From positions 37,239,728-37,303,727 of the forward strand of contig NC_092115.1 in NCBI RefSeq assembly GCF_045679555.1: a stretch of 64,000 nucleotides of DNA, in the 5' to 3' direction. Numbering within the stretch: the first letter of the stretch is position 1; every line of letters starts with the position of its first letter. Of this stretch, positions 29,336 to 39,633 are shown one piece after another. A model generated the notes under the pieces. That model was not told the DNA's origin. It did no database searches and saw only the letters and a program-made list of their open reading frames with translations. Origin of the DNA: Salvelinus alpinus (Eukaryota > Chordata > Actinopteri > Salmoniformes > Salmonidae). Made by a program: the position numbers and the translations under genes.

Positions 29336-30700
29336 ACCGTATCAGAGTATTCGTCAATTATATTTTCTGAGGCTACCTGGAACATATCCCAGTCCGCGTG
29401 ATCAAAACAATCTTGAAGCGTTTATTCCGATTGGTCAGACCAGCGTTGAATAGTCCTTTGCACGGGTACTTCCTGTTTGAGTTTTTGCCTATAGGACGGG
29501 AGGAGCAAAATGGAGTTGTGATCAGATTTGCCGAAGGGAGGGCAGGGGGTGGCCATGTAGGCACCCTGGAAGTTGGAGAAGCAATGGTTGAATGTTTTAG
29601 CAGCGCTACAGTTGATGTGTTGATAGAACTTCGGTAGCGTTTTTCTCTAATTTGCTTTGTTAAAATCCCCAGCGACAATAAATGAGGCCTCAGGATATGT
29701 GGTTTCCAGTTTGCATAAAGTCCAGTGAAGTTCTTTGAGGGCCGTTGTGGTATTGGCTTGAGGGGGAATTTACACGGCTGTGACTATAGCCGAAAATAAT
29801 TATCTTGGGAGGTAATACGGTCAGCATACGATTGTGAGGTATTGTAGGTTGGGTGAACAATAGGACTTGAGTTCCTGTATCTTATCACAATCACACCATG
29901 AGTAGTAAATCATGAAACATACACCCCCACCCTTTTTCTTCCCAGAGAGATATTTATTCCTGTCTGCGTGACGAACTGAGAACCCAACTGTCTGTACGGA
30001 TTCAGACTGTATATCCCAAGAGAGCCATGTTTCCGTGAATGTCACGGCTTCCGCCGAAGTTGGTCCCTCTCCTTGTTCGGGCGGCGTTTGGCGGTCGACG
30101 TCACCGGCTTTCTAGTCACCACCGATCCATGTTTAATTTTCGTTTTGTTTTGTCTTCATTATACACACCTGGTTTCCATTCCATAATCAATGTTCCTTAT
30201 TTAACCCTCTGGCTTCCCTTTCTGTTTTGTGCGTGATTGTCGTTGTCATGTGGGTTCGTTATTTTGTGCTCTGGATATCTGTATTTTTCCTTGTTGGAAC
30301 ATTGCTTAAATTTTGAGTAAATTCTCTGTTTATTACTCATACCTGTGTCCTGCGCCTGACTCCGCCTTATCCATTCACCAAATCGCTGACAGTGAAACAG
30401 AGTACGCTACAATCCCTGATATCTCTCTGGAATGAAATCTCTGGGGTACGAACAAATGATCCGATTCGGGAAAGTCGTATTCCTGGTCGTAATGTTGGTA
30501 ATGCTGGTGAGTTACTGCCGTTCTGATATCCAAAAGTTCTTCCCGGCTGTATCTAATAACACCAACAATTTCCTGGGCTAATAATGTAAGAAATAACACA
30601 TAAAAAAAACAAAATACTGCAAAGTTTCCTAAGAGCAAGAATCATGGCAGCCCTATCTGTCCGCGCCATTTTCAGTCTCGAAGCAATGCTGCCGCCGCTG
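29336..30700 (-). mobile_element. LINE 5' region (endonuclease part), minus orientation, RSg-1-like
   Basis: Minus-strand fragments such as MTFTETWLSWDIQSESVQ (29821-30045) and VGVIRYSREELLDIRTAVTH (30375-30638) are pieces of a LINE endonuclease-reverse transcriptase ORF; RKELLDIRTAI also occurs at 57600 and 48470. The frame is broken. It is interrupted by the 30040-30391 element. Confidence 0.78.
30040..30391. mobile_element. Solo-LTR-like element with 5-bp target duplication GTGAA
   Basis: The 352-bp insertion begins TGTCACGGCTTCCGCC and ends AATCGCTGACA. GTGAA occurs at 30035-30039 and 30392-30396, and removing the insertion restores the LINE sequence (CCGTGAAACAGAG). TG...CA ends plus a 5-bp duplication are what an LTR leaves after recombination. 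No coding sequence. Alternative: a short terminal-repeat retrotransposon in miniature. Confidence 0.75.
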
Positions 30701-30829
30701 CTGATTCCTTGCTTCTACCAGAGAGCTACAGTACCTGGCTGACAACAGTGGAGCTGTTGACATCACCAGGCAACGTTCTCACACCGCATCTGAGCAGAGG
30801 ATCCAATACCGACAAACCCATGCATGTTC

Positions 30830-31075
30830 TCTATCCCAGTTTACCCGTGATTCTTTTCAATCCTGCTTTATTGGCGTGAGTGTAATTTACCGACTCGGTA
30901 CTGATACCCCGTGTACATAGACAAGTTATCATTGCTCTTTGTTTATTTATAATTACTTTTATTATGGCGTGTTTTACTTTTCTATTTCTTCGTCTCTGCA
31001 TTTTTGGGAAGGGCCCGTAAGTAAGTGTTTCCCTTTTAGGCTACACCTGTTGTTTACCAGTGAAATATACATTTT
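30830..31075 (+). mobile_element. LINE 3' tail variant, plus orientation
   Basis: CCGACTCGGTACTGATACCC, then TGGGAAGGGCCCGTAAGTAA and GGCTACACCTGTTGTTTACC are 3'-end motifs of an RSg-1-like LINE subtype. The downstream A-rich end is diverged. Confidence 0.65.
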
Positions 31076-31360
31076 TTTTTACATTTATCTTATTAAATTA
31101 CATCACCAATCAGTGCGGATAGAGCAAGCAAGCTAGTTGTTTACATGCGTGATGGACAGATTAGTATAGCCTATGGCGCAAGATGTACCTGAAATTTTGC
31201 GAGTGGGGAGAGAGCAAGAGGGTTGAGGAGGAGACTTGAAGCGCTGGGCATCTTGTTATGAATTAGGTCCACAGAATTATACCTAGAAGGAGTGGGTTCA
31301 ATTGAGGAACTTTGAATGTACTTTTAGCTAACAAGCTTGAGCTTGATAGACTGAAATACA

Positions 31361-31468
31361 AGCTCTCCTAGAGATGAACGTACTTTGGTGTGAAAAGTGC
31401 AAATCAATCCCAGAACAACAGCAAAGGACCTTGTGAAGATGCTGGAGGAAACGGGTACAAAAGCTTCT
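31361..31468 (+). mobile_element. 108-bp internal Tc1 fragment
   Basis: CTCCTAGAGATGAACGTACT, then AATCCCAGAACAACAGCAAA and TGGAGGAAACGGGTACAAAA match the transposase N-terminal region of the 24122-25713 copy. No termini are present. Confidence 0.85.
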
Positions 31469-31972
31469 AATATCAGTACAGTAGCCTATGCTTCGGAGGG
31501 GCAGGGGCAGGTAACCTAAACACGCACAGGCAAATATTTTCAGCTTGTAGGCAAATATTGAAATAAGTTTCTGAGTGACAGAGTGAGGACTTTGCATAGG
31601 CGCTTTGTTGTGGGACTAGAAATAAATGCCTGGAATGTAAAATAATATTATTAACCGGTTCCCATGCTTTTAAAATAACAGTTCTGTTCCTTTGTTATTT
31701 TCTGTTTTCGGTTCTGTTCCCTGAACCGGATTCAACCCCTGGTTCCTCAAAATGTTACTTGCATACAACTGCATGCACAACATTTATTTTCATGTTTCTT
31801 GTGCCTGTGGTCACTGCAGATTTCTACTCCCCACTGGTGGTGGTGCAAAAAACAGATTTTTCCAACCCCCAACTAGTCGTGGCCATGCAGATACACTTCC
31901 CCTGCAACACTGGCAGAATGCCCAAAGCCTCCTGCTGCTCATGCTTGTAATGACTTTGCTGCTTGCGTTTGT
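31469..31972. other. No gene recognised; short open frame at 31759-31950
   Basis: A 63-codon frame at 31759-31950 (containing VVTADFYSPLVVVQKTDF) resembles no family I know and has no clear splice sites. The rest is diverged repeat sequence (GTTCTGTTCC motifs at 31680-31730). Confidence 0.3.
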
Positions 31973-33036
31973 TGTGGAAATTCAACACAGGGACACTCAA
32001 AGTCAATATTAAATTAACCACTCTTTATTGTCAGCAAGCTGGAGAGGTAACAGTCCAACATAGATGCATAAAGTACCAGTCTGAAGTGAGCTCTAAATGG
32101 GCCTTCCTTATATAGTGCCTTAAATACAGCTACATAAAAACCTACATAAACATGATTCATTGGATTGGTTCCTACATGTGACTGGCTCCGTCTCCTATCT
32201 TAACTTAAACATATTCTGGCCGTTCTGCCAGATGTTCCTAAGGAGAGGGTCATGACCGTCTCCCCCTTATATCTCTACTCAGCACCTACAGGAACCAATG
32301 ATTGTATGTACAATTCAAGGCTATCTCGTCAGACAACAAAATTTCCCTCACATTCCATCCTCATCACTCTGTGATAATAATCTTTACATTTTATGGTAAG
32401 CATTAGATTATAGCTTCGTTCAAAGGGAAGTTCTATCAAAATACATCATTATAAGTAAGCGAAATCAACACATAAAACAGCCACTTAATCCTTTCAAACC
32501 CTTCTTTCTGGGTTGACAATCCAATTTCTAAAACCTTTGCAGTAGAATGTCTTAACTTAAGACCTTCACTTCATACAGTTACACATATGCTTCTTTATTA
32601 TCCAAGTTCATTCATGGTAATACTATCATCATAATAAAGGTTATACTTCTATTAACAGGAGTGAATCTAATTTAATTCATAATCATCATAATAAAGCTAA
32701 AATCTACAATCAAAGGTTATAATCAACGGGAGTGAGTATATCAAAAATGCACACACATACACAAGAGATCTGTAGATTAAGAGGTGAATAAATCTCCAAA
32801 GCTCTTACCGCAATCGGTTGCATTGACATATGTTCTGCATTAACTGTCCCTTGACATCTACTTAGTCAAATCATAAAACCTGTTGTGTAACAAATCTGCT
32901 AAGACCTTCAAAAAGTTGGTGCTGGCTCATTAGCTCAGTGTTCCACGTAATGGAAACAGATTATTGGTTTAGATGACATTACCTTCTAAACTTGTTCAAA
33001 TGAAAACAACCTTCAATCATTACTCATCATCCTTCT

Positions 33037-34495
33037 CTACAGGGGGGAATGAAAGCTGATAGCTGCTGAGATCTTATTAGCCAGAGAGGCACAGATAGCC
33101 TTACAGCATGTTAATAACACAATTAGGCAAACTAAGCAAAAAACGCACGCTGTAGCACATTGGGCAATTTGGGATCCCCAACTTCCAAACAGGGATTCCA
33201 ACCAAGTTGCAAGCGTCCACTCTGGTTTTGGTGGATTTTTCTTAGCAACAGTGGCAATGTATTCGGCAAGACCAGTCACATTAGAAGAGTGGTCATCCTG
33301 AGGAAGGCACAGTGATGCCCGAAACATTGGATAATACTCATTAAATTGCTGGGAGTTTATACATGAAGTGTGCGACTTTCTTTATTTTGATAGTTTATAG
33401 TTTATTCGCTGATAGTCAGCACCTCCACACAAACTATTTTTTCTGGGTGTGCGCCAGCTCATGTTTTTTTAATCTGGGACAAAAGTACAACCTTCATTGT
33501 CAATCATTGCACAAGTGCCCCCTTAACCTGCCAGAAGAGAGTCAAGAGCCTCTCTGTTTTGCAGAGCTAACTTACGCAATTATTTTAGTTCATTGCCAAT
33601 TTTCTCTGTGTGTCTAGAGATGTCACGAATTTGGTCTAGGGCACATGCAACTCCATACCCAGGGAAGAACACACCAAATAACCCGGAGGCAGGTGTGTGA
33701 GTGATGTCAGTTAGAGACCTCATATCTCTCCTCATTCCAGGAGGTTTGTAGTCTCTTAACAGAGCCTTCAGATCCCTCTAATTATTTGGAACGGTTCTCA
33801 TAGCTGTCACCACAAACCCAACAGCACCTCCCCAGTTCGAGGGAAAGCTATAGTAAGCCATCTTACCACACAGCCAATAGGTTCCATCAATAGGTTCCAT
33901 TCGGAGCTCCTCACAAAGGGATAATAACATGATAGACTGAAATACCAGAAGTAACATTACCAGGTTCACCAGTGTCGGCATTGTTAATGGTTAACTGTGG
34001 TTGTGTAATGCAGAAAACGTCATTGGGTCAGGGTTATGTGGCATCTCTACTAAGAATGGTAAGTCCATTTGCATATCAAATTTACCCCTATGGGAACTCC
34101 CACAAGTGGTAAACCTGCTCCTACCTTAATAACTGGCCCCAACCCACACATCCAACACACTTTTTGTCCAGACGTAAGATTAGCAACCATTTCTGCTCTA
34201 GAGAGGAACAGATTGTTGTCATGTTATGGGGGCCCAGCAGGGCTCTCCTTCTCCGATGACCATCTACTTCTTGGCCACTAATCCGGGCCTGTGTTGTTCC
34301 CTTTGGCTTTAGACTCATCTCATCTACTTCTGTCAGGTTTCCCACAAGAGGACAACTTACTGTTCTTATTAGCACACCTGTGCTAATGCAGAGGAGGGCC
34401 ACACTGCACCACTGGAACTGGCGAGGCCCCATCTTCTTCTGTATCAGGAACTCGTCTGCAGTGCGACTCATGGATCCAGGTATCTCTCTCAGCAA
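33037..34495 (-). pseudogene. Endogenous retroviral envelope gene relic
   Basis: Three separated frames. 34121-34495 is the N-terminal part with a hydrophobic signal-like segment ([16 protein letters not shown]). 33778-33981 carries the YWLCG motif with nearby SNWGG found in many retroviral envelope proteins. 33037-33327 carries a C-terminal membrane segment (CVFCLVCLIVLLTCC). Stops and frameshifts separate them, so no envelope protein can be made. Confidence 0.68.
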
Positions 34496-34529
34496 CCTTC
34501 ACCGCAGTGGGGGTAGTCAGATGAACTTG

Positions 34530-34787
34530 CTACGGGCCTCTCCAACGGGGTTCCTTCCAACTCTTTCTCCTAATGTCTTTCACCACCACAAAATCACCTG
34601 GATTCAAACAGTGTTCAGCTCCAACTGCTAGATTTGGCAAAGACGCCTTCACCCGGGGGAAAATACTCTTAAGAACACTGTTAAGGGTGACACAATACTC
34701 AACCATGTCTTCCTCCATTCCTTGCAGGGACAACCTGTTCTGGGGAAAAGGTGTATTTGTCATCCACATGGGATGGCCAGTCAGCAC
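34530..34787 (-). pseudogene. Retroviral integrase C-terminal fragment
   Basis: The frame ends with LNPGDFVVVKDIRRKSW followed by a PRWRGP block, the beta-barrel/GPY-like C-terminal domain of retroviral integrases. The catalytic core is missing (LINE sequence takes over at about 34841). Confidence 0.7.
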
Positions 34788-34840
34788 CTCGTGTGGAGAG
34801 AGACCAGTGACTTTATGGGATCTGTCTCATACTTGTCAGT

Positions 34841-35575
34841 GCTAATGGAACTTAAATACGTTTTACCTAATTTCTACCAGCATGTCACATGTGCAACCAG
34901 AGGAAAAATAACTCTAGACCACCTTTACTCCACACACAGAGACGCATACAAAGCTCTCACTCGCCCTCCATTTGGCAAATCTGACCATAATTCTATCCTC
35001 CTGATTCCTGCTTACAAGCAAAGACTAAAGCCAGTGACTCGCTCAATACGGAAGTAGTCAGATGACGCAGATGCTATGCTGCAGGACTGTTTTGCTAGCA
35101 CAGACTGGAAAATGTTTCGGGATTCATCCAATGGCATTGAGGAGTTACCACCTCAGTCACCGGCTTCATCAATAAGTGCATCGGCGACGTCGTCCCCACA
35201 GTAACCGTACGTACATATCCCAACCAGAAGCCATGGATTACAGGCTACATCCGCACCGAGCTAAAGAATAGAGCTGCTGCTTTCAAGGAGCGGGACACTA
35301 ATCCAGACGCTTATAAGAAATCCTGCTGTGCCCTCAGACGAACCATCAAACTCACTGTTTATTATCTATGCACAGTCACTTTACCCCTTCCTACATGTAC
35401 AAATTACCTCGACTAACCTGTACCCCTGGACATTGACTCGGTACTGGTACCCCCTGTATATAGCCTCGTTATTGTTATTCTATTGTGTTACTTTTTACAT
35501 TTTTTACTTTAGTTTATTTAGTAAATATTTTCTTAACTCTATTTTCTTAAAACTGCATTTTTGGTTAACCTCTAC
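34841..35575 (+). mobile_element. RSg-1-like LINE fragment with internal deletion, plus orientation
   Basis: 34844-35057 encodes LYSTHRDAYKALTRPPFGKS and DHNSILLIPAY of the endonuclease C-terminal region. 35060-35340 continues with DCFASTDWKMFRDSSNGIEE. The sequence then jumps at about 35350 directly to the 3' UTR (CACTGTTTATTATCTATGCA, then ACATGTACAAATTACCTCGA). The whole reverse transcriptase has been deleted. Confidence 0.85.
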
Positions 35576-36146
35576 GGGATCGGTGTCCCCCCACGGTACG
35601 TTGAGCTAACGTAGACTAATGTGATTAACTTGAGGTCGTAAGTAACAGGAAATTTCCCAGGACATAGACATATCTGATATGGGCAGAAAGCTTAAATTCT
35701 TGTCACTGCACTGTCCAATTTACAGTAGCTATTACAGTGAAATAATACCATGCTATTGTTTGAGGAGAGTGCACAGTTAGGAACTTGAAAATGTATTAAT
35801 AAACCAATTAGGCACTTTTGGGCAGTCTTGATACAACATTTTGAACAGAAATGCAATGGTTCATTGAATCAGTCTAAAACTTTGCCCATACACTGCTGCC
35901 ATCTAGTGGCCAAATTCTAAATTGCACCTAACCTGGAATAGTACATTATGGCCTTTCTCTTGCATTTCAAAGATGGGGGGAAAAAATGTTTTTTTCCCGT
36001 TAATTTCACATTTCCACAAAGTGTTTCAAATGATATCAAGAATATGCATATCCTTGCTTCAGATCCTGATCTACAGGCAGTTAGATTTGGGTATGTCATT
36101 TTAGGGGAAAATTGAAGAAAAGGTTCCGATCCTTAATTAAGAGGTT
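35576..36146. repeat. Dispersed salmonid repeat of about 570 bp
   Basis: Starts CCTCTACGGGATCGGTGTCC and ends near CGATCCTTAATTAAGAGGTT. I recognise it as a common non-coding salmonid repeat containing CACTGCTGCCATCTAGTGGC. Superfamily not assigned. 36147-36415 shows nothing recognisable. Confidence 0.5.
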
Positions 36147-36415
36147 AAACATGACCTTTATGAATTATGAAGCCTTTATGTGCTTGTTTTGATTACATAA
36201 ATACTTAATGGGGGTTTTGGAGGGTGTTTTAATAAACGCTGAAATTAAGGTCTGTGGTAAACACAGGCTTAGAACAAAACGTACAAGATCTCCTATGAGA
36301 TCATCTTAATCAGCTAAAGTAACTTTTTGTGCATTTTTAAGTTTGCCTATGTTAGTGCCTACAAAAAGACACAATTGCTCTCAATTAGTTTTAGCATGAT
36401 GGTAAATTATAGCTA

Positions 36416-36966
36416 TACTGAACAAAAATATAAATGCAACATGCAACAATTTCTAATATTTTACTGAGTTATAGTTCATATGAGGAAATCAATCAATTTA
36501 AAAAAAGTTCATTAGAACTTAATCAACGGATTTCACGTTACTTGGAATACAGATATGCATCTGTTGGTCACTGTAATGGCTTTCGTCGGTAGAAGGAGAG
36601 GAGGACCAAAGCGCAGCGTGGTATGTATCCATATTTATTAGAATACTTTTTCAATAATGAACAAAACAATAAACAGACAAAAACCCAACGAAGCTACAGT
36701 CCCGAACTAGAGAACACAAAAACAGATGAACGGAAGAACAGGAACAATCACCCACAAACCAACAGTGAAAACAGGCTACCTTAATATGGTTCCCAATCAG
36801 AGACAACGTAAAACACCTGCCTCTGATTGAGAACCATATCAGGCCAATAAGACAAACCTAAACAAAGAAACACATAACATAGACTACACCCACCCAGCTC
36901 ACGTCCTGACCAACTAAACAAAGACTAAACAAAGGAAATAAGGTCAGGAACGTGACAGTCACAGAT
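36416..36966 (+). mobile_element. Tc1 left-end fragment (ACTGAACAAAAATATAAA family) hosting a solo-LTR-like element
   Basis: TACTGAACAAAAATATAAAT, then TTTTACTGAGTTATAGTTCA and GATATGCATCTGTTGGTCAC match the ends of the elements at 46845-48035 and 63264 onward. The sequence is interrupted at 36572 by the LTR-like insertion, resumes for five bases (CAGATA) and is cut again by another Tc1 at 36968. Confidence 0.85.
36572..36957. mobile_element. Solo-LTR-like element with 5-bp target duplication GTCAC
   Basis: The 386-bp insertion starts TGTAATGGCTTTCGTCGG and ends AAGGTCAGGAACGTGACA. GTCAC occurs at 36567-36571 and 36958-36962, and removing it restores the Tc1 sequence GTTGGTCACAGATA. TG...CA termini and a 5-bp duplication suggest an LTR. 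Contains an internal inverted pair (ATATGGTTCCCAATCAGAGA and TCTGATTGAGAACCATAT). Non-coding. Confidence 0.8.
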
Positions 36967-36967
36967 A

Positions 36968-37250
36968 CAGTACCAGTCAAAAGTCTGGACACACCTACTC
37001 ATTCCAGGGTTTTTCTTTACATTGTAGAATAATAGTGAAGACATCACTATTCTGAAATAACTCTGAAATAATACATGGAATCATGTAGTAACCAAAAAAG
37101 TGTTAAAACAAATAAAATATATGTTATGTTTGAGATTCTTCAAAGTAGGCACTCTTTGCTTTGATGACAGCTTTGTACACTCTTGGCATTCTCTAAACCC
37201 ACTTCATGGAATGCATTTCAATTAATAGGTGTTTTTTTCCCCAACAGGAC
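36968..37250 (+). mobile_element. Tc1 relic (CAGTACCAGTCAAAAG family), inserted in the previous Tc1
   Basis: Starts CAGTACCAGTCAAAAGTCTG right after the TA at 36966-36967, follows the 691-1646 copy to ATTTCAATTAATAGGTG, then jumps to CAACAGGACAATGACCCAAC, a piece encoding the transposase QDNDPTH motif. The right end is lost. Confidence 0.85.
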
Positions 37251-37376
37251 AATGACCCAACACACCTCCAGGCTGTGTACAATCAGCGATTTCCCCTTAT
37301 AGAATGCTAGCACAAATGAGAGTTTAGTCAGGAATAGCCATGAAAAGCAATTTTTTTGGAAGACGAGATCACGGCG

Positions 37377-37707
37377 ATGGTAGAGGAGATTGAAGACAGG
37401 CAACACGTATTATTTGGTGGACTAAATAGTGGATTGACAAACAAAGCCAAACAGGTAGCTTGGGAGTGTATCGCCACTGCAGTGAATGAGGTGGGGCATC
37501 AAGACAGAACTGTGGCTGATGTGAAAAAGAAATGGTCTGACCTTATTAAACTGCAAGGGAAAAAAAGAATAGCCATACATAACCGCAGCATTAAGGCAAC
37601 GGGAGGGGGGCCTGGCACGCCGGAGCTCTCCCAACTGGACCAGCGCATTGGGGAAAGCGCATACACTGGCACATGCTCTGACAGCGACAGTGAATGTTTC
37701 AAAAAAG
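37377..37707 (+). CDS. Myb/SANT-like DNA-binding domain exon (possibly Harbinger-derived), uncertain functionality
   Basis: Resembles the Myb/SANT-like domain of NAIF1/MSANTD-type proteins, the DNA-binding partners of PIF/Harbinger transposases. Visible: VEEIEDRQHVLFGGLNSGLT, the helix KAKQVAWECIATAVNEVG, then the second and third helices RTVADVKKKWSDLIKLQGKK and a basic stretch (RIAIHNR). The exon ends at a good donor, AAAAAAG/GTGAGT at 37708. The domain would normally start about ten residues earlier. The ATG at 37340 reads in another frame and is separated by a run of seven T (37351-37357); the frame can also start at the ATG at 37377. Either a T has been gained or the exon has an unseen upstream partner. 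No downstream exon was identified. It lies between transposon relics, so it may be a transposon-derived remnant. Confidence 0.6.
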
Positions 37708-37984
37708 GTGAGTTTCTTCTATTTTGCTTTTTTGCTTTATTTAAATTTTTCATATGGTTTAATCCCAACTTTTACATCATTTAGCAGTAACATCGGAAAC
37801 GGTGAAGTCGGCGCGCAAAACCCTCTACGACTGCATCATATTAATATATTATTCCAAATAGTTTGGGTTCATGGAATGCCTCTGCTGATCCTACAGCTAT
37901 TGTATGCAGTAATCATGTGCCTATGAACCAGAGTGTCCTAGTAGGGAGTCCAGCTCACCCTGCACTAACATAACATGAGCATGT

Positions 37985-39392
37985 CTACTTCTGCTAAGCT
38001 TCCCAGTAAAGCAATGAAAACAATCAAGCATCCCAGAAGTGCAAAAAATAGCCCACGTTAACATATGTAGCTTAAGAAACAATGTTCATGAAATAAATAA
38101 TTTGCTAGTAAAAGATGACATTCATATTCTGACAATCTCTGAAACTCACTTAGATAATACCTTTGATGATACAGTGGTAGTAATAAATGGTTATAAACAA
38201 GCTAGAAATGTCAAAGGTGGAAGTGTTGCCGTTTTATATTCAGAACCACATTCCTGTAAAGCTTAGAGAGGATCTCGTGATACTGTTGAAGTAATATGGC
38301 TACAGGTTCCTCTGCCTCACCTAAAGCCCATTCTGGTGGGAAGCTGCTATATAACAGTCAACAGAGACAACAAAGAGCTGCAGATAGTTTCAGAATGGGT
38401 GGTAAGGAATAAGTTAGTCATAAATATTTCAAAAACTAAAAGCATTGTATTTGGGACGAATCATTCACTAAACCCTAAACCTCAACTAAATCTTGTAATA
38501 AACAATGTGGAAATTGAGCAAGTTGAGGTGACTAAACTGCTTGGTGTAACCCTGTCATGGACAAAACAATCTGATCCAACAGTAGCTAAGATGGGGACAA
38601 GTCTATCCATAATAAAGGGCTGCTCTGACTTTTCAACAACATTATAAACAAGGCAGGTCCTACTGACTCTAGTTTTGTCGCACATAGACTACTGTTCAGT
38701 CATGTGGTCAGGTGCCACAAAGAGGGACCTCAGAAAATAACAACTGGCCCAGAACAGGGCACCACGGCTGGCCCTTAAATGTACTTGGAGAGCTAACATT
38801 AATAATATGCATGTAAATCTCTCATGGCTCAAAGTGGAGGAGAGATTGACTTCATCACTACTTATTTTTGTAAAAAGTGTTGACATGCTGAATGCACGGA
38901 GGTGTCTGTTTAAACTACTAGCACCCAGCTCGGAAACTCATGCATACCCCACAAGGCATGCCACCAAAGGTCTCTTCACAATCCCCAAGTCAAGAACAGA
39001 CTATGGGAGGCGCACAGTGCTACATAGAGCCATGGCTACTTGGAACTCTATTCAACATCATGTAACTGATGCAAGCAGTGGAATCAGATTTAAAAAACAG
39101 ATAAAAATACACCTTATGGAACAGCGGGGACTGTGAAGAGAAACACACACTGCAGGCACAGACACATATACACATGATAAGACACACACTCTACACACAC
39201 TTACACATGGATATTGTATTGTAAATATGTGATAGTGGAGTAGTGGCCTGAGGCAACACACTAAATACATTGGGTAAAGTTTTATGAAATGTCATGTAAT
39301 ATTTTCAATTGTATATACTGTAACTGCCTTAATGTTGCTGGACCCCAGGAAGAGTAGCTGGGGATCCTTAATAAATACAAATACAAATAGAA
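37985..39392 (+). mobile_element. LINE with internal deletion, plus orientation
   Basis: 38039-38266 is the endonuclease start (HVNICSLRNNVHEINNLL, HILTISETHLDNTFDDT). After about 38280 the endonuclease C-terminus and most of the RT are missing. 38336-39136 continues with the post-YADD part (NKLVINISKTKSIVFGTNHS), then KLLGVTL and the C-terminal RTDYGRRTVLHRAMATWNSI. The 3' end is GGGATCCTTAATAAATACAA. Non-functional. Confidence 0.85.
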
Positions 39393-39633
39393 CAAAATGT
39401 ATAAGAACTCCTAAGCCTGTGTTAAACTCAGACCTTATTTAAGGCATTGATCCCAAAACCCCATTCTTTCCACATTAATTTCCTCCATAGGAATGGCCAA
39501 TGAACCAGAAGTAGAAACCGCTAACTCATATCCGGTTTTTAGGACTACAAGCTGGCGACCTCTATTGCTGGCGTGATCCACTAAGGCGGTAAGACCAGTG
39601 ACCCTATACGGAAAAGTAATATATGGCCATATA

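Larger units (their letters stand above)
31973..34840 (-). mobile_element. Decayed endogenous retrovirus: 3' LTR, env and integrase end, minus orientation
   Basis: Read on the minus strand: the C-terminal end of an integrase (34530-34787), env fragments (33037-34495), then LTR-like sequence. gag, protease, RT and the 5' LTR are absent, and RSg-1-like LINE sequence begins at about 34841. The putative LTR (about 31973-33042) starts TGTGG on the plus strand. On the minus strand it carries AATAAA near 32024. Class cannot be settled; the env type suggests a class I-like fish retrovirus. Confidence 0.7.

Noticed and set aside
31759-31950. 63-codon frame as a possible secreted protein exon
   Set aside because: No recognisable family, no splice support, and it abuts the retroviral LTR-like sequence; kept only as a note.
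33363-33617. Plus-strand frame in the retroviral region
   Set aside because: It runs opposite to the retroviral orientation and shows no family resemblance.
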